Source: Augochlora pura
Taxonomy: Eukaryota > Arthropoda > Insecta > Hymenoptera > Halictidae
Reading direction: 5' to 3'
Length of the DNA stretch: 64,000 bases
Assembly: GCF_028453695.1 (NCBI RefSeq)
Contig: NC_135782.1
Location: forward strand, 8,618,001 to 8,682,000
The notes under the pieces: model-generated
The model's database searches: none
The model's input: the letters and a program-made list of their open reading frames with translations, nothing else
What the model was told of the DNA's origin: nothing
In this document: in pieces, positions 62,501 to 64,000 of the stretch
How positions within the stretch are numbered: the stretch's first letter is position 1
How the letters are laid out: each line of letters starts with the position of its first letter
Made by a program: the position numbers and the translations under genes

Positions 62501-64000
62501 GTGGATTGATTAAAGGGGTCGCTTATTTTTTTTTAATATTTTAAACACATATCAATCAAATGATATATAAAGAGTTTAAGTATTAGTACATTTTTGAAAA
62601 ATCGTTATTATTTATATATACATACTCATTTCAGAGTCGATATTTTTCAAATAAGAATATCTTTGTATTTTATACTTTCTATATTTGATTTAATTCTTAC
62701 CTGTTTAAAATATTTAAAAAAACAAATGACTCACTTCCAAATAAATATATGACTTACAGAAACTACTCTTTTCTATTTTATGTAATGAATATTAAAAAAA
62801 AGATATTTCATTTGTTTAAATACTGATTTCTATTATTTAATAGATAATATTATTTATTGAAAGGGTATACGATATATTATTTCATACCTAGTAGACTATT
62901 ATCGCAATTGATCGTTCAAATGATGATCGCAGAGTGTATTTCCGTTGGTTCGAGAATTATTGTCGAGACGATCATAATTTTCAACTACACATACATAACG
63001 CGAGCAACAACGTAGCTTAAAAATGCTTTCGTTGGCATAGATCCATAACCGCTCAGACCCACGGCAGACGGGAGACAACGAACTTCGATACATTTCTGGC
63101 TTCTTTATTTTTGTTCCATGCACGCGAACCAGTTTGCGTATATCACCTTATGGCTTGCCCTGCTTACGTATGAAGTATATCTCTCAACTTTGTTGCTCTT
63201 CCAATCTGGCATGACCCTTCTGCCCCACTTGCGCCACTGGCATGGCTTTTATTCGCAACAAATGAACCATCAAAACGATTGGAATAATATTTTCATAACT
63301 AAACGAACCTTTAACAAGCGCAGCCTTCTTAGTCGGGCTTGAAATTCTTATTTTAAAGAAAATATAATTTGCGGGAGTGTGCTAACGCGTTCCTAGTTAT
63401 TCTTGTACAATGCATGGTTGCTACATCGTTTATAATTTAACGTTTTTACAAAATCGAAAATTTTTACGAAATTAAACATTTTTAGAAAATTGAAATTTAT
63501 TTTAAATTTAACGTTCCTATAAACATTTTTAGAAAATATAAAATTTATAGGAAGTTGCAAACTCGAATTTTTAAATATTTGTAAAATTCAGAATTTAAAC
63601 AATGTAACGGCGAATACAGGAAGATTTTGTAACCTATCGTTCTGTTGTAAATTATATTTTCAACTCTAACGACTATCATTTTCTGTGTCAGCTTGATTTT
63701 CTTTTAAATCACGAGTTTAACGCTGAAAAATTGCAACAATGATTTATCTCCGAAGTAAAAGACGACAGAGAATGATCAACCCATCGAACCAAGGAGTTTA
63801 AATATAGTTACGACGACAATGTTGCGTGGTGTTGCTCCCGAAACATTTTTTATTTCCAACGTAACGACACGTGCCGTTGCTTCGCCCCCGCCTTTTCTTT
63901 TCCGTTCCACGCCGTCTCATACTTTTCAACTGTCCGAATTGTAGCCAACTTCCACATTGTGCTGTTCATCGTGTTCAGCAAATAAACGGATTTCCAACGA
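59551..64000. other. Noncoding stretch to window end
   Basis: A right end of the ACTGCGG repeat family lies at 59670-59705 (ACTTTTATTTTGCCC, ACTCGCAGTCTAGTAATA). 59800-60420 is GC-richer with overlapping unrecognised ORFs. 60420-63400 is AT-rich. 63420-63600 has decayed TTTTTACAAAATC/TTTTTAGAAAAT repeats. No FGF core residues were recognised in the small + strand ORF at 63118-63342. Confidence 0.4.

Larger units (their letters stand above)
24066..64000 (+). other. Probable FGF intron 1 (extends beyond window)
   Basis: No sequence encoding the rest of the FGF core (the VKIQGVATCLYLCMD-like strand or its equivalent) was recognised between the donor and the window end, and no other gene was recognised on either strand. 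I infer a first intron of at least about 40 kb. It could instead contain an unnoticed short exon or a non-coding RNA gene. Confidence 0.45.

Noticed and set aside
63118..63342. 74-codon + strand ORF as a possible later FGF exon
   Set aside because: Residues do not match FGF core strands and no acceptor/donor pair fits phase 1.

Overview
The window looks like eukaryotic nuclear DNA from an insect. It has an AT-rich background broken by GC-rich blocks, many simple-sequence tracts, one nuclear tRNA gene, short TTAA-flanked MITEs and a spliced gene with a consensus GT donor. A hymenopteran (bee, ant or wasp) is my best guess, by inference from composition and repeat style. There is one 100-N assembly gap.

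Only one protein-coding gene is recognisable: the first coding exon of a fibroblast growth factor on the + strand, ending at 24065. It carries the opening strands of the FGF beta-trefoil (IQMYIKN...ILPDGTVNG) and stops at a GTGAGT donor at the place where FGF genes usually have their first intron inside the core. FGF1-type residues, not FGF8-type ones, make branchless (bnl) the likeliest orthologue. Upstream lies a GC- and purine-rich leader-like region (about 18720-22786). Its first 1.6 kb are almost pure A/G on the + strand, and a short upstream ORF (22296-22418) sits near its end. I found no second FGF exon in the remaining 40 kb, so 24066-64000 is probably all or mostly intron 1.

Region by region: 1-18700 is noncoding, with a tRNA-Lys(CTT) at 6349-6421, two tandem arrays (about 7640-8190 and 13958-14330) and several MITEs. 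18720-24065 is the leader and FGF exon. 24066-25080 holds GC-rich degenerate repeats, and the gap is at 25609-25708. 26-64 kb is AT-rich, with GC-richer blocks near 33.3-34.2, 35.9-36.8, 39.8-40.8, 42.0-42.9, 53.0-53.6 and 54.2-54.9 kb, microsatellites, and MITEs.

The most structured noncoding content is a set of TTAA-flanked, piggyBac-style nonautonomous elements in at least five sequence families. They include one nested insertion, one pair sharing a single TTAA, and one pair differing by a 49-bp internal deletion. A second, mariner-like set carries the end ACTGCGGATTT. No transposase gene, CRISPR array or rRNA gene was recognised.
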